Source of the DNA: Robertmurraya dakarensis | GTDB lineage: Bacteria > Bacillota > Bacilli > Bacillales > Cytobacillaceae | Direction: 5' to 3' | NCBI RefSeq assembly: GCF_900156875.1 | Contig: NZ_LT707409.1 | Location: 2,979,758-3,043,757, forward strand | Length of the DNA: 64,000 nt | Shown here: piece after piece, positions 18,895 to 27,374 of the stretch | Layout: each line of letters opens with the position of its first letter | Position numbering within the stretch: the first letter of the stretch is position 1 | Translations under genes and position numbers: made by a program | Notes under the pieces: model-generated | Told to the model about the DNA's origin: nothing | Database searches by the model: none | What the model saw: only the letters and a program-made list of their open reading frames with translations

Positions 18895-19457
18895 GAGACC
18901 CTCGTCTCCTTTTTCTTCTTTGCGCCATCTTTTTTAAGCAATGCTGAAAGCAATAATACGACAATAATAATGGCAGGATGGATCGAAAGCAGCTCCAGCA
19001 GAATTAAACTGATGACAACAAAGGCAAGTGTCCAGCCCCAGCCTAGTGTGGACTTCGTTGATTTTTTTACAAAATCCCATGTTAATGTCGCAAGCATCAC
19101 CGCGACCACCGGTACGACTGCAGCCGCCATGCCGTTGACCCACGGCTGATCTTTATAATTATTTAACACGGTTAATAGAATAATCATCAACGCAATCGTT
19201 GGAATAATATTCGCAATAAGTGCATTGAGCATTCCGAGATAGCCGCCAACCCGGTAGCCGATATAGCCCGCCATTTTCGTGGCAATCGGACCAGGAAGCG
19301 CGTTCCCCAGCGCTAAAACATCGCCAAACTCATCCGTATTCATCCATTTATATTTCTCGACAACCTCTTTATGAACAAGCGGAATGGATGAAGGGCCGCC
19401 GCCATAACCCAAAATCCCGACGCGAAAAAACGCTAAAAATAATTGCAGCTGCTTCAT
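18891..19457 (-). CDS. Chromate transporter, first CHR half-protein
   Basis: A 188-residue partner of the next gene, with the same CHR fold: GYGGGPSSIPLV near the N-terminus and NALPGPIATKMAGYIG near residues 52-67. It ends in a Lys-rich cytoplasmic tail. Short CHR proteins usually work as pairs with opposite membrane topology. The start has AAAGGGTGA upstream. The gene pair is not part of the B. subtilis secA neighbourhood and is probably an accessory insertion. Confidence 0.88.
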   Translation of the reverse strand: MKQLQLFLAFFRVGILGYGGGPSSIPLVHKEVVEKYKWMNTDEFGDVLALGNALPGPIATKMAGYIGYRVGGYLGMLNALIANIIPTIALMIILLTVLNNYKDQPWVNGMAAAVVPVVAVMLATLTWDFVKKSTKSTLGWGWTLAFVVISLILLELLSIHPAIIIVVLLLSALLKKDGAKKKKETRVS

Positions 19458-19481
19458 CTGTTGGAGTTCACCCTTTCCCTA

Positions 19482-19510
19482 GGATGTTATTTTTTTCAAT
19501 TATAACATCC
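19482..19510 (-). terminator. Stem-loop downstream of the diguanylate cyclase gene
   Basis: GGATGTTAT (19482-19490) and ATAACATCC (19502-19510) form a perfect 9-bp stem. No T-run follows, so its strength as a terminator is unclear. Confidence 0.5.
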
Positions 19511-19562
19511 CCTGATTGGGTTTGATTTACAAACTTTTAAAAAAGATACAGGTTATATCCTA

Positions 19563-21035
19563 TTATATAGTGGTGTTTGACCCTTCATGATAAATATGAA
19601 CCGTATTCTTCCCTCTTTCTTTTGAAGCGTAAAGTGCAAGGTCAGCCTTTTTATAAAGAACCTCCGGATCATTTCCATGTTCCAGTGAAAGTGCAATGCC
19701 AACACTCGCCGTAACCTGTCCTGTTGGGAGCTGCAAGTCTTCCGCTACCCCCTTAATCACTTGAATTATTTCTTCAGCCACTTCTCCCGCTAGTTGCTTT
19801 GTGGCAGACGGCATGATCAGCACAAATTCGTCACCGCCAAGCCTGATCGTGATATCTTCTTTGCGAACGATGCGTTGAATTTTTTCAGCAACGGTTTTTA
19901 AAAAATGATCGCCCGCATCATGTCCTAACGTATCATTAATACATTTGAAGTTGTCAATATCAATGATCACCAGGGCAATGCCTTCCTTGTTTTCTGCGAG
20001 TTGTTTTTGGAGAATGTCGTCAAAGGCCGCCCTGTTCTTCAGTCCAGTTAAGCTGTCATGAAAAGCTAAGTACATCGGCCGCGAAACCCATTTTGATATA
20101 ATTAGAGAGATAAAGATGGTTGCAATCAGGACAATAACGAGCTGAACCAAAAAGGTTTGCAGGTTTTTGCCTAGTATAGACTGCAGCTCATTCTGATTGT
20201 AAGTAATTTCTATGACTTTGTTCTTTGTTGAGCTTTGGTCGAAATCCGAGACATAAGGAACGTAGCGATAAATGGTATTATCTACTTTTAATTCACTCGT
20301 CCTCTGCGTTTTTAAAGTCTTTTCAAACGCTTCTCTTCGTTCCATTGTTAAATTCTTCTCTTTCACTGGTGTTCCTAAGGAATAGCCCCCCATATTCAAC
20401 ACGTTGATTTCGTCAATCGCATGATAGCGCTGCTCCAGCTCATTAATCACATTTAAAAAATTAAACTCATGAAAAATAACACCATCTTGCAAGGTGTATC
20501 CAAGTTCAACTAGGAACTTTTTATCAGGCGTGGCCATATAACTATATTTCTTAATCTTTCCGGTCTGCTGCTCAATGTCCATTCCGTCCGCAAAAAATTC
20601 CCCTGACATTCTTCTCTCATCGAGAACCTTCGCTAACTTTGCACAGCAGCTGGAAAAGTCCAGGCCAATATCTTCATCAAAACTGCTATGTGTAATGACA
20701 TTTTGCTCATTGATGATATAAATATCCACCCCGAGCATCTCTTTTAAATCGTTAAAATCCCATTCTTCAAAACTAGGATTACTTTCATATAAAGCTAGTA
20801 AATGCTGTGTGCTAGCTTTCATCCTTGATTCTGTATTCTCATCAAAAATGAAATAGGCCTTCTCAATACTTCTTAAGGAATAATTAATCGTCTCCTCAAT
20901 TTGATGCACTTGAAACTGATTGTTTTTTAACACCTCGTCCTTCAGCCTTATGTAGTCAATGATGGAATTCCCAAAAGCAATCACAACAGCAAAAATAATC
21001 ATAATGATGGCCAATTTCATCCTAAAACGGTCCAA
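19563..21035 (-). CDS. Membrane-bound sensory diguanylate cyclase (GGDEF)
   Basis: A 490-residue protein. TM1 (about 8-28) and TM2 (about 295-315) flank an extracytoplasmic sensor of about 265 residues that resembles a double-CACHE domain and contains a vicinal cysteine pair (SSCC). The cytoplasmic GGDEF domain (about 325-485) has an intact GGDEF near 400-404. RKED five residues before it fits the RxxD product-inhibition I-site. It should make c-di-GMP from GTP. The start is TTG, 9 bases after AAAGGTG. An HD-GYP phosphodiesterase gene lies directly upstream, under a c-di-GMP riboswitch. Confidence 0.92.
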   Translation of the reverse strand: MDRFRMKLAIIMIIFAVVIAFGNSIIDYIRLKDEVLKNNQFQVHQIEETINYSLRSIEKAYFIFDENTESRMKASTQHLLALYESNPSFEEWDFNDLKEMLGVDIYIINEQNVITHSSFDEDIGLDFSSCCAKLAKVLDERRMSGEFFADGMDIEQQTGKIKKYSYMATPDKKFLVELGYTLQDGVIFHEFNFLNVINELEQRYHAIDEINVLNMGGYSLGTPVKEKNLTMERREAFEKTLKTQRTSELKVDNTIYRYVPYVSDFDQSSTKNKVIEITYNQNELQSILGKNLQTFLVQLVIVLIATIFISLIISKWVSRPMYLAFHDSLTGLKNRAAFDDILQKQLAENKEGIALVIIDIDNFKCINDTLGHDAGDHFLKTVAEKIQRIVRKEDITIRLGGDEFVLIMPSATKQLAGEVAEEIIQVIKGVAEDLQLPTGQVTASVGIALSLEHGNDPEVLYKKADLALYASKERGKNTVHIYHEGSNTTI

Positions 21036-21223
21036 GTTCGATCACACCTTTCTTGCTGGATGAATCCATTTATTAAACAGGTATAATTAACTATCCTATC
21101 AATCTTTTATAGGTTTTTAGTCCTATATAATTAAATTATAATAGCGTGTCGCTAAAAGCAACTCTATTTGCTTGAACTCAATATTTACACTGTGGTTGTA
21201 GTGTTAATGGATTCTAAGTTCAA

Positions 21224-21252
21224 CAAAAAAACACCCTCCGATGGGGAGGATG
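21224..21252 (-). terminator. Terminator of the HD-GYP gene
   Basis: CATCCTCC/GGAGGGTG stem (21245-21252 with 21232-21239, one wobble) followed by a run of T on the minus strand. Confidence 0.8.
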
Positions 21253-21275
21253 CTAATTAAGATTATTTATGAGTT

Positions 21276-22265
21276 TTAACTGCTAGCTATTTTCTCAATG
21301 ATTATGGTTGGCTTTTCTGCTAAGGCTATTTCCTCATGAGTTGGAAAAACTCGTACGGTAGGGCGGTGCAGGTTTTTGTCAATTTTATAAACAATACCTT
21401 CCGATCCAGTATTAAGAACCACCTTCGTTCCAGGCGGGTATGTAGGCACACCGTTGTAAAACGCTTGGATCACGGGGTGACTATAAGTATTATCACTTTT
21501 TGTCATGATGAGTTCCATCGCTTCATGCGGAGAAAGCATGTCCTTTGAGATACTATTTTCATACAAATTAGCGACCCCGCATATTTGCGCCATCTCATGA
21601 AATTGTTTTCCCTCTATGCTTCGAGGAAAGCCAGTTCCATTCAGTGACTCATGATGCTGGAACGCCACATGCGCCGCTAAGATACTCAATTCACTTACAT
21701 TTCGTAATAGTTCAAACCCGTGAACTGGATGCTTTTCGACATCCTTATTGATTGCCTTACCGATATCATGCAGAAGCGCACCGGTTGCTAACGTTTTTAG
21801 TTGAAGCATGTTGTAGCCCATTTTCCTGCCGATCTGCAAACTCAACAGCGCCACATTCACTCCATGAGCAAAAGGCTTTAATTCCTCTGCAATCGAAGTT
21901 GAAGGTATTAGCACAAGCAACGGTCGTTTTTGAACCTCCGTCACAAGTCTATCAATCGTTTTCTGAACCTTCCTTAAGGTAGGCTGCGTGATATTCTTTA
22001 TTTTACCTGCTTCATTAAATACTTCTTGGGTGATATCAATCGTATCCATCCATGTTGGCATATCGAGCATTTCATCCAAAGTAATCCCTGCAGATTCAGC
22101 ATCCTCAATAAATAGATAGCGAACGTTCAGTTTTTTGATTCTCTTTAAATATTCAGGATGAATACTTCTTCCTGCAGCTAATAAAATTCGCTTATGTGAA
22201 TCATAAATGGGTTTAGCCAGCTGCATCGTGCTAGGGTTGTATTCATCAATTTCAATCATTCGCAC
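21276..22265 (-). CDS. HD-GYP domain c-di-GMP phosphodiesterase
   Basis: A 329-residue cytoplasmic protein. The HD-GYP core has the metal-binding His166-Asp167 in LLHDIGK and the signature HHESLNGTGFP at about 204-214 (GFP in place of GYP). Such enzymes hydrolyse c-di-GMP to pGpG or GMP. No membrane segment is visible. The start is GTG, 8 bases after GGGG. It is 27 bases downstream of a small gene that follows a c-di-GMP-I riboswitch, so its expression is probably set by its own substrate. Confidence 0.9.
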   Translation of the reverse strand: MRMIEIDEYNPSTMQLAKPIYDSHKRILLAAGRSIHPEYLKRIKKLNVRYLFIEDAESAGITLDEMLDMPTWMDTIDITQEVFNEAGKIKNITQPTLRKVQKTIDRLVTEVQKRPLLVLIPSTSIAEELKPFAHGVNVALLSLQIGRKMGYNMLQLKTLATGALLHDIGKAINKDVEKHPVHGFELLRNVSELSILAAHVAFQHHESLNGTGFPRSIEGKQFHEMAQICGVANLYENSISKDMLSPHEAMELIMTKSDNTYSHPVIQAFYNGVPTYPPGTKVVLNTGSEGIVYKIDKNLHRPTVRVFPTHEEIALAEKPTIIIEKIASS

Positions 22266-22292
22266 TGCTAAAACCCCTTTCTTTTACTTCCT

Positions 22293-22700
22293 TTAACTCC
22301 CACTGACACTTTTACGCGGCAAAAGCTGCGTCCATAAATTAAAGTTACTGATCGATAAATCGATACTAAGATCCTCTCTTGTATAACCTTTTAATGCAAA
22401 TTGCAAAAGAATCACTTCATTTTTCAGTTCTTTTATGGAGAGTTCTAAATAACTTACCTCTATGGAGTGCTTCATATATTTTATAACATGCTCCAATTTA
22501 ATTTCAGTGACTTTTTTAATATCCGTGTAGTTCATGAAGTAATTTATAATCCTTTTTAATTCCAACTCTACTTTCTTACATTCACTCTTTTTATATCCCT
22601 TTTGGTTCAGTACCTCATGAAGCTGTTTTAGAAAATAATTCTTTCGTTCAATCCTCGAAACGCTTTTTGGTTTTTGAACAGTTTTTGTAACCTGATGCAA
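22293..22700 (-). CDS. Unknown helical protein, first gene of the riboswitch operon
   Basis: A 135-residue, Lys-rich, mostly helical protein with no signal peptide or membrane segment, and no family I recognise. It is the first gene after the c-di-GMP-I riboswitch and its terminator, and precedes the HD-GYP gene by 27 bases. The start is probably TTG at 22700, 9 bases after AAGGAG; the ATG at 22709 touches that ribosome binding site directly. Its place suggests a role in c-di-GMP response or motility, but this is inference only. Confidence 0.65.
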   Translation of the reverse strand: MHQVTKTVQKPKSVSRIERKNYFLKQLHEVLNQKGYKKSECKKVELELKRIINYFMNYTDIKKVTEIKLEHVIKYMKHSIEVSYLELSIKELKNEVILLQFALKGYTREDLSIDLSISNFNLWTQLLPRKSVSGS

Positions 22701-22748
22701 AATTTCCATCTCCTTCCCAACATTAACAAACTGCTGATTGAAGAAAAT

Positions 22749-22780
22749 AAAAAAACTATTCTATTAATTTATAAGAATAG
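22749..22780 (-). terminator. Terminator in the riboswitch expression platform
   Basis: CTATTCT/AGAATAG (22774-22780 with 22756-22762) followed by a T-run at 22750-22755 on the minus strand. It lies between the c-di-GMP-I aptamer and the first gene, so it is the likely switch point. Confidence 0.75.
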
Positions 22781-22802
22781 CAGCCAAATCGTTCTTGTGA
22801 AA

Positions 22803-22905
22803 AAATTCGGTAACCAGGCGATCATAGCTGACTGGAGTTATTCCCCTTCAACCTTAGACCCTAAGCTTTGCGTCCTACCCTTTCGAGAAGTTTGCCTTTA
22901 TCTCA
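22803..22905 (-). ncRNA. c-di-GMP-I (GEMM) riboswitch
   Basis: The minus strand reads AAAGGCAAACTT, then a GAAA loop, GGACGCAAAGC, GGGTCTAAGG, and finally ATGATCGCCTGGTTACC. These are the conserved core blocks of the GEMM-I aptamer in the right order. It sits between a sigma-A promoter and a terminator ahead of the small unknown gene and the HD-GYP gene. The likely effect is feedback control of c-di-GMP breakdown. Confidence 0.9.
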
Positions 22906-22928
22906 TTATTCTCTTAACAATAGTTTCC

Positions 22929-22957
22929 ATTATAGTGGTAGTGTTTTGAAATATCAA
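22929..22957 (-). promoter_or_regulatory. Sigma-A promoter for the riboswitch operon
   Basis: TTGATA (22952-22957) and TATAAT (22929-22934) with exactly 17 bases between. Transcription would start about 20 bases before the riboswitch core. Confidence 0.75.
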
Positions 22958-22993
22958 TGGATATTTCTACAATTTTCGACACTTTTTACATAA

Positions 22994-23027
22994 AAGAAAA
23001 GCCGCAGCTCCCGTATAGGGCTGGGCT
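22994..23027 (-). terminator. Terminator of hpf
   Basis: AGCC-CAGC pairs with GCTG-C-GGCT, one bulged base, with T-rich sequence following on the minus strand. It separates hpf from the riboswitch promoter. Confidence 0.65.
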
Positions 23028-23040
23028 CTTCTCCTAGTGC

Positions 23041-23589
23041 TTATTGTGCTTCAATTAATCCATAACGGCCGTCTTTACGCTTGTAAACGACATTTGTTTG
23101 GTTTGTTTCAGCATTTGTAAAAACGTAGAAACTATGACCAAGCATGTTCATTTGAAGAATCGCTTCCTCACTGTCCATTGGCTTTAGATCAAAGCTCTTT
23201 TGACGAACAACCTCAAGATCGTTATCATCTTCAACAGGTGTTTCTACTGGTTCAGATACAACGAAAAGGTCATTTAAGCTTCCCTTCTCACGGAACTTTC
23301 GATTAACCTTTGTTTTGTGCTTACGAATTTGACGTTCTAACTTATCAGTAATCAAGTCAATTGCTGCATACATATCATCATGATCTTCCTCTGCACGTAA
23401 TACTAGATTCGTCATCGGAATGGTTACTTCTACTTTAGATCGTTTATCATTGTAAGTTTTTAAATTTACATGTACATTAGCATTCGGAGTTTCTGTGAAG
23501 TACCTTTCTAATTTCGCAATTTTCTTCTCTACGTAATCTCTTATCGCTGGAGTTACCTCAATGTTTTCTCCTCGAACGTTGTATTTCAT
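23041..23589 (-). CDS. hpf: Long-form ribosome hibernation promoting factor
   Basis: A 182-residue protein. The N-terminal domain (about 1-100) is the ribosome-binding YfiA/HPF fold, starting MKYNVRGENIEVTPAI. The C-terminal domain (about 125-180) is the dimerisation domain, with SFYVFTNAETNQTNVVYKR. Long HPF joins two 70S ribosomes into inactive 100S dimers in stationary phase or stress. B. subtilis has the same gene (yvyD) between secA and the fli genes. AAGGAGG lies 9 bases before ATG. I did not see a clear sigma-B or sigma-H promoter. Confidence 0.96.
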   Translation of the reverse strand: MKYNVRGENIEVTPAIRDYVEKKIAKLERYFTETPNANVHVNLKTYNDKRSKVEVTIPMTNLVLRAEEDHDDMYAAIDLITDKLERQIRKHKTKVNRKFREKGSLNDLFVVSEPVETPVEDDNDLEVVRQKSFDLKPMDSEEAILQMNMLGHSFYVFTNAETNQTNVVYKRKDGRYGLIEAQ

Positions 23590-23805
23590 AAGTGAACTCC
23601 TCCTTTTCCTTAGTACAATACATACAGTCTCTTTTCCCTCGTTTCAAGTCACCATCACGGCTCTATCACTACTAGAAAATGACTATGTATTATACTTCTA
23701 TTTTACCCCATAATATTCCTGCTATAACAGTGGAAAAGTTGCAAAAATTTTGTCGAATTGGTGACGAACTGATTTACATGAGTTCAAAAAGAGTAAATTA
23801 AGAGT

Positions 23806-25005
23806 TTAAACAAACCGGTCTCGGCCCGCACTAATGCCGAATAAAGTAACAATGATTGAGACAATGATCAAGGTTAAAATCGGGATGTCCCAGACATGCG
23901 TTACGTCATATAAAGTGCCTATCAGCAATGGCCCTGCAGCTGCCAAAATATAACCGATTGACTGTGCCATCCCTGATAATTCTGATGCTTGTTTGGCATT
24001 TCTTGAGCGCATTCCTAAAAAAGCTAACGCTAATGGAAAAGTTCCTCCTAGTCCAATTCCGATGAAAATAATACTGATCACGAGAATGGAATAAGTTGAT
24101 CCAAACCACAGTCCTAAATACCCGATGAGAGAACAACTCCCTAACACTGCAGCAATCCACTGCTGTGAACGCATTCGTCCAGCTAAAACCGGCGCGATAA
24201 ATCCAGCAGGCAGTCCGATTAACTGGGTGAACGATAACATCCAGCCTGCGGTCTCAATACTCAGCCCCTGATCATGTAGAATTTGCGGGAGCCAAGCAAC
24301 AGTGACATAAAACATGAAGGACTGAAAGCCCATGTATAAGGCAACCTGCCAGGCAAGAGGTGATCGCCACATCTGATGATCTCCAGTCTTAACCCCTTTT
24401 AATTGACTACTGCCATTTTGACCATTTTTAACAAGGTATGTCCAAATGATGATCGCTAGAACAGTTGGAATTCCCCAAACAATGAGAGCTCCCTGCCAGC
24501 CCAGCTGTAAACCTTGTGCTAAAGGGACACTTAGTCCCGATGCTAATGAGGCAAACAGGCCCATTGATGTCGAATATACACTGGTCATCAGACCAAACTT
24601 CTGTGGGAATTTATCTTTGATGACAACTGGAAGTAAGACATTTCCGATCGCGATGCCGATACCGATTAGAAGCGTACCCCCGAATAAAGTAGGTGTCATT
24701 GAAATTGAGCGAATGCAAAAACCGGCTAATAAGACCACCATTCCGAGGAGCAATGTCCGTTCGTTGTTCAGCTTATTAGCTATTTTGGGAACGACTGGCG
24801 AGACGACGGCAAATGCGATTAGTGGCAGACTTGTTAGTAGACCTGCGCTCCAATGGGCAAGGCCGACTTCAGCTTGAATCATGCCGATTAACGGACCTAC
24901 AGAAGTAATACCAGGTCTCAAGTTAAAGGCGACGAGGACAATGCCCGCTGCGAGCCAAAATAAGTACCACGATTTTATTTTTGGTTGAGCTAAGTTGTGT
25001 TCCAT
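23806..25005 (-). CDS. MFS transporter, CynX/NimT-type
   Basis: A 399-residue protein with 12 predicted membrane segments. The N-terminus has FNLRPGITSVGPL, typical of the CynX/YeaN group linked to cyanate, nitroimidazole or similar small anions; the substrate cannot be named. The start has AAGGAG about 8 bases upstream. A decayed second copy lies at 27375-28017, so this locus was duplicated. Confidence 0.88.
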   Translation of the reverse strand: MEHNLAQPKIKSWYLFWLAAGIVLVAFNLRPGITSVGPLIGMIQAEVGLAHWSAGLLTSLPLIAFAVVSPVVPKIANKLNNERTLLLGMVVLLAGFCIRSISMTPTLFGGTLLIGIGIAIGNVLLPVVIKDKFPQKFGLMTSVYSTSMGLFASLASGLSVPLAQGLQLGWQGALIVWGIPTVLAIIIWTYLVKNGQNGSSQLKGVKTGDHQMWRSPLAWQVALYMGFQSFMFYVTVAWLPQILHDQGLSIETAGWMLSFTQLIGLPAGFIAPVLAGRMRSQQWIAAVLGSCSLIGYLGLWFGSTYSILVISIIFIGIGLGGTFPLALAFLGMRSRNAKQASELSGMAQSIGYILAAAGPLLIGTLYDVTHVWDIPILTLIIVSIIVTLFGISAGRDRFV

Positions 25006-25239
25006 CTGTATGTTCTCCTTGTAACTAGAATCCTTAGTAACTATATCATAATTGTTTTAAGTGTTACCTAGTTCGCCAAAAAAAGGATAAGTAAACCTCA
25101 AACGGCTACTTATCCTAAAACTTTCTCATAACTTTTTGTAAAGAACTTTCATTCGCCAAATATCGGGTCGTCACAGTGACAAAGCTTTAGGTATAAATAA
25201 CCATTTAGTAAATTTTTTGTAAATATTTGTCGGATTATA

Positions 25240-25268
25240 TTGGAATATTCCTACTAAAGTTTTATTAT
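25240..25268 (+). promoter_or_regulatory. Sigma-A promoter for the second riboswitch
   Basis: TTGGAA (25240-25245), 17-base spacer, TATTAT (25263-25268). The riboswitch core begins about 15 bases further on. Confidence 0.6.
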
Positions 25269-25282
25269 TAAAGTATGAATTT

Positions 25283-25360
25283 GATAAAGGCAAACTTATT
25301 GAAAGATAAGGACGCAAAGCCACGAGTCTAAGGTGTTATGCTATGATCGTCGGGTTGCCA
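25283..25360 (+). ncRNA. c-di-GMP-I (GEMM) riboswitch
   Basis: AAAGGCAAACTT, a GAAA loop, GGACGCAAAGCCACGAGTCT and ATGATCGTCGGGTTGCC appear in order. This is the GEMM-I aptamer. It is followed by a rho-independent terminator and then a 71-residue orphan gene. Confidence 0.93.
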
Positions 25361-25417
25361 AATGGTTGGAAACTACTACTTATGATATGCATATAAAAGC
25401 ATGGCCTTTATCATACA

Positions 25418-25446
25418 GTCTACCAATCTTTGGTTAGGCTTTTTTG
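25418..25446 (+). terminator. Riboswitch-controlled terminator
   Basis: GTCTACCAA (25418-25426) pairs with TTGGTTAGGC (25430-25439), with one bulge and one wobble, and seven T follow. It stands between the c-di-GMP aptamer and the 71-residue gene, so c-di-GMP probably decides whether transcription goes on. Confidence 0.8.
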
Positions 25447-25508
25447 TTGTCTATAAAGTATTAAAGACTGATAGATCAGTCAATAAACTAGGAAGGAGAA
25501 TCAAGAGA

Positions 25509-25724
25509 ATGACTGTGTTTTTTGGCAGTGTAGAATTTTTTGAAAGGGAAATCATTAACTTTCTTCAGGAGAATCAAACAAGCGTTAATGAAATCCCGGT
25601 ATCAATGATTACTACAAGGATTGAGAGTGAAGTGTTAGATGACTTCGTTTGTGATGAAAGAATCCGAGTGGAGTGTTTGAAAAATTTGAGATGTGCGATT
25701 GATTTGATGATGAAGAATAACTAA
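25509..25724 (+). CDS. 71-residue orphan protein under a c-di-GMP riboswitch
   Basis: A small acidic cytoplasmic protein of unknown family, starting MTVFFGSVEFFEREII, with two cysteines and no membrane segment. ATG 25509 is preceded by AAGGAGA; an upstream ATG in the same frame at 25401 lies before the terminator and is unlikely. It is the only gene on this transcript: a strong terminator follows at 25757. Being the sole gene controlled by this riboswitch suggests a role in the motile/sessile choice or the cell surface. No homology supports a more exact call. Confidence 0.7.
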   Translation: MTVFFGSVEFFEREIINFLQENQTSVNEIPVSMITTRIESEVLDDFVCDERIRVECLKNLRCAIDLMMKNN

Positions 25725-25756
25725 TAAACCTATGTCAAAATAAGTTAACTTAACAT

Positions 25757-25803
25757 AAAAGGAGAGCATTCATTAGTTGAAAATTTGATGCTCTCCTTTT
25801 TAA
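25757..25803 (+). terminator. Terminator of the 71-residue gene
   Basis: AAAAGGAGAGCAT (25757-25769) and ATGCTCTCCTTTT (25788-25800) form a perfect stem with a T-run. The A-run on the other side could also serve the LysR gene. Confidence 0.85.
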
Positions 25804-25915
25804 ATATTAGAATCAATTTGTTAACATTAGCGAAGCAAGATTATTCATTACAAGAAATAATAGATATTTTGCCGCTTCCGTCTTTTTCTAGGAGTGAGAG
25901 GCACATCCCCCTGCT

Positions 25916-26791
25916 TCACCATGCTTTATTTTCTATAAAATTGACAAAAGTCTTTACGACTTTCCATTCCAAGGATTCCTTATAGTAGTACATCCATGTT
26001 TTACGAAGGATAGGATTTCCATTTTGGTCCTTTAAATTAATTTCACATAATTCATCTGTATCCTTAAGCATCCTTCCTGACAAGACGCCATAGCCTAACC
26101 CATTTAGAACCATTTCTTTACAAGTATCAGCCTGATCTACTTCTATACTGATATATGGTGGCTGTGTATAGTTTTCGGCCCACCAATTGTCAATTAATGA
26201 TTTTAATAAGTAATCTCCGCTATAGTCAATTCTAGGGAGATGAGGCAAATCAACAATATCAACCTCTTGCTTTGATGCAATCGAAACGGTTTCTTCAAAT
26301 AATAAATGTTTCTTTAGTCCTCTGCCACTATAGTCACCTCGTACAAAGCCGACATGTACATCCTTATTATGAATAAGCTGCGTGACATCTTTGCTCCAGC
26401 CTGTCGTCACCTTAAATTCCACATGTGGATACTGGTCTTTAAACAATTTTAAAATAGGTGCCAGCTCATAATTAGCAAAGAAGGTGGATACACCCAATTT
26501 CAATGTCCCTGCAACTTCATTTTCTTCATGATTACTCATATTCCTGACATGCTCTTTTATTTGATTATATTGATCAAGGATATCTTCCGCACAACGAACT
26601 AAATATTCTCCCGCTGGGGTAAAATGCACTCCTCTGCTTTCACGGATTACGATTTTAACACCTAATTCTTCCTGCATGTGCTTCAAACGGTTCGTTAATG
26701 CAGGCTGGGTAATAAACAAAAGCCGTGCCGCTTTCGTTAGATTCTTCTGACTATAGAGAACCCTTAGTATTTCCCAATCACGATAATCCAC
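25916..26791 (-). CDS. LysR-family transcriptional regulator
   Basis: About 291 residues. The N-terminal winged helix-turn-helix (about 1-60) includes NLTKAARLLFITQPALTNRL. The C-terminal substrate-binding domain (about 90-290) has the usual two-lobed pattern. The effector is unknown. The start is uncertain: GTG 26791 gives a normal LysR N-terminus (DYRDWEILRVL), while ATG 26836 would add 15 basic residues. It is divergent from the 52-residue gene and lies between the intact and decayed MFS genes, so it probably once controlled one of these neighbours. Confidence 0.88.
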   Translation of the reverse strand: MDYRDWEILRVLYSQKNLTKAARLLFITQPALTNRLKHMQEELGVKIVIRESRGVHFTPAGEYLVRCAEDILDQYNQIKEHVRNMSNHEENEVAGTLKLGVSTFFANYELAPILKLFKDQYPHVEFKVTTGWSKDVTQLIHNKDVHVGFVRGDYSGRGLKKHLLFEETVSIASKQEVDIVDLPHLPRIDYSGDYLLKSLIDNWWAENYTQPPYISIEVDQADTCKEMVLNGLGYGVLSGRMLKDTDELCEINLKDQNGNPILRKTWMYYYKESLEWKVVKTFVNFIENKAW

Positions 26792-27027
26792 AATTTCCAC
26801 CCAACTTCTTCGATATAATATTTTTTTATATCTCATTATAACTTTTTAGCATTTTATTTATTTCCATTATTGCATTATGATTAGTCCGTAGCAAACAATA
26901 ACGGCATTTCAAACATTAGACAGAGACTTCATTAAAGTTAAATCGTCTTAAAGGTATATACAAGAATTTTTTTACCCACCCGGTTGCAGGACAAATAAAA
27001 ACTTTAAAAAAACAGGAGGATTTTATT

Positions 27028-27186
27028 ATGTGGATTATCACTAGATATTTAGATTCAAATATCTCTCAATATGAATTTAAAACGGAACAAGAGGCAAGAG
27101 AGGCTCTAAAAAACATTGAGGGCTGTGCAATTCTTTCCGAAGTGATCTATTTCAATGACCCTTGTTTTACACAGGAAGCAGCTTAA
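27028..27186 (+). CDS. 52-residue protein of unknown function
   Basis: It starts MWIITRYLDSNISQYEF and ends FNDPCFTQEAA. AGGAGG stands 7-8 bases before ATG, a strong signal for a real gene despite the short length. It has no signal peptide or membrane segment; two cysteines. It is followed by its own terminator, which also supports it. It is transcribed away from the LysR gene and may be that regulator's target. No family recognised. Confidence 0.65.
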   Translation: MWIITRYLDSNISQYEFKTEQEAREALKNIEGCAILSEVIYFNDPCFTQEAA

Positions 27187-27278
27187 TATATCTTCTTTCT
27201 ATCCTATTACATTCCTGTAAAGACAGCCGCCCCATCCACTGGTTATAATAAACAGACTAAAACAAATAACACTAAAAA

Positions 27279-27323
27279 AGGCCTGATTGTTAGTTAATTT
27301 AGATCCTAACGATCTGGCCTTTA
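27279..27323 (+). terminator. Terminator of the 52-residue gene
   Basis: AAGGCC-GAT-GTTAG pairs with CCTAAC-ATC-GGCCTT around an 11-base loop, with two opposed mismatches, followed by TTATATTTT. A-run on the left side may make it bidirectional. Confidence 0.7.
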
Positions 27324-27374
27324 TATTTTACGGAAGACACTGTGCTGTATTTTAAAAGGATTCCCGTCCAACTA

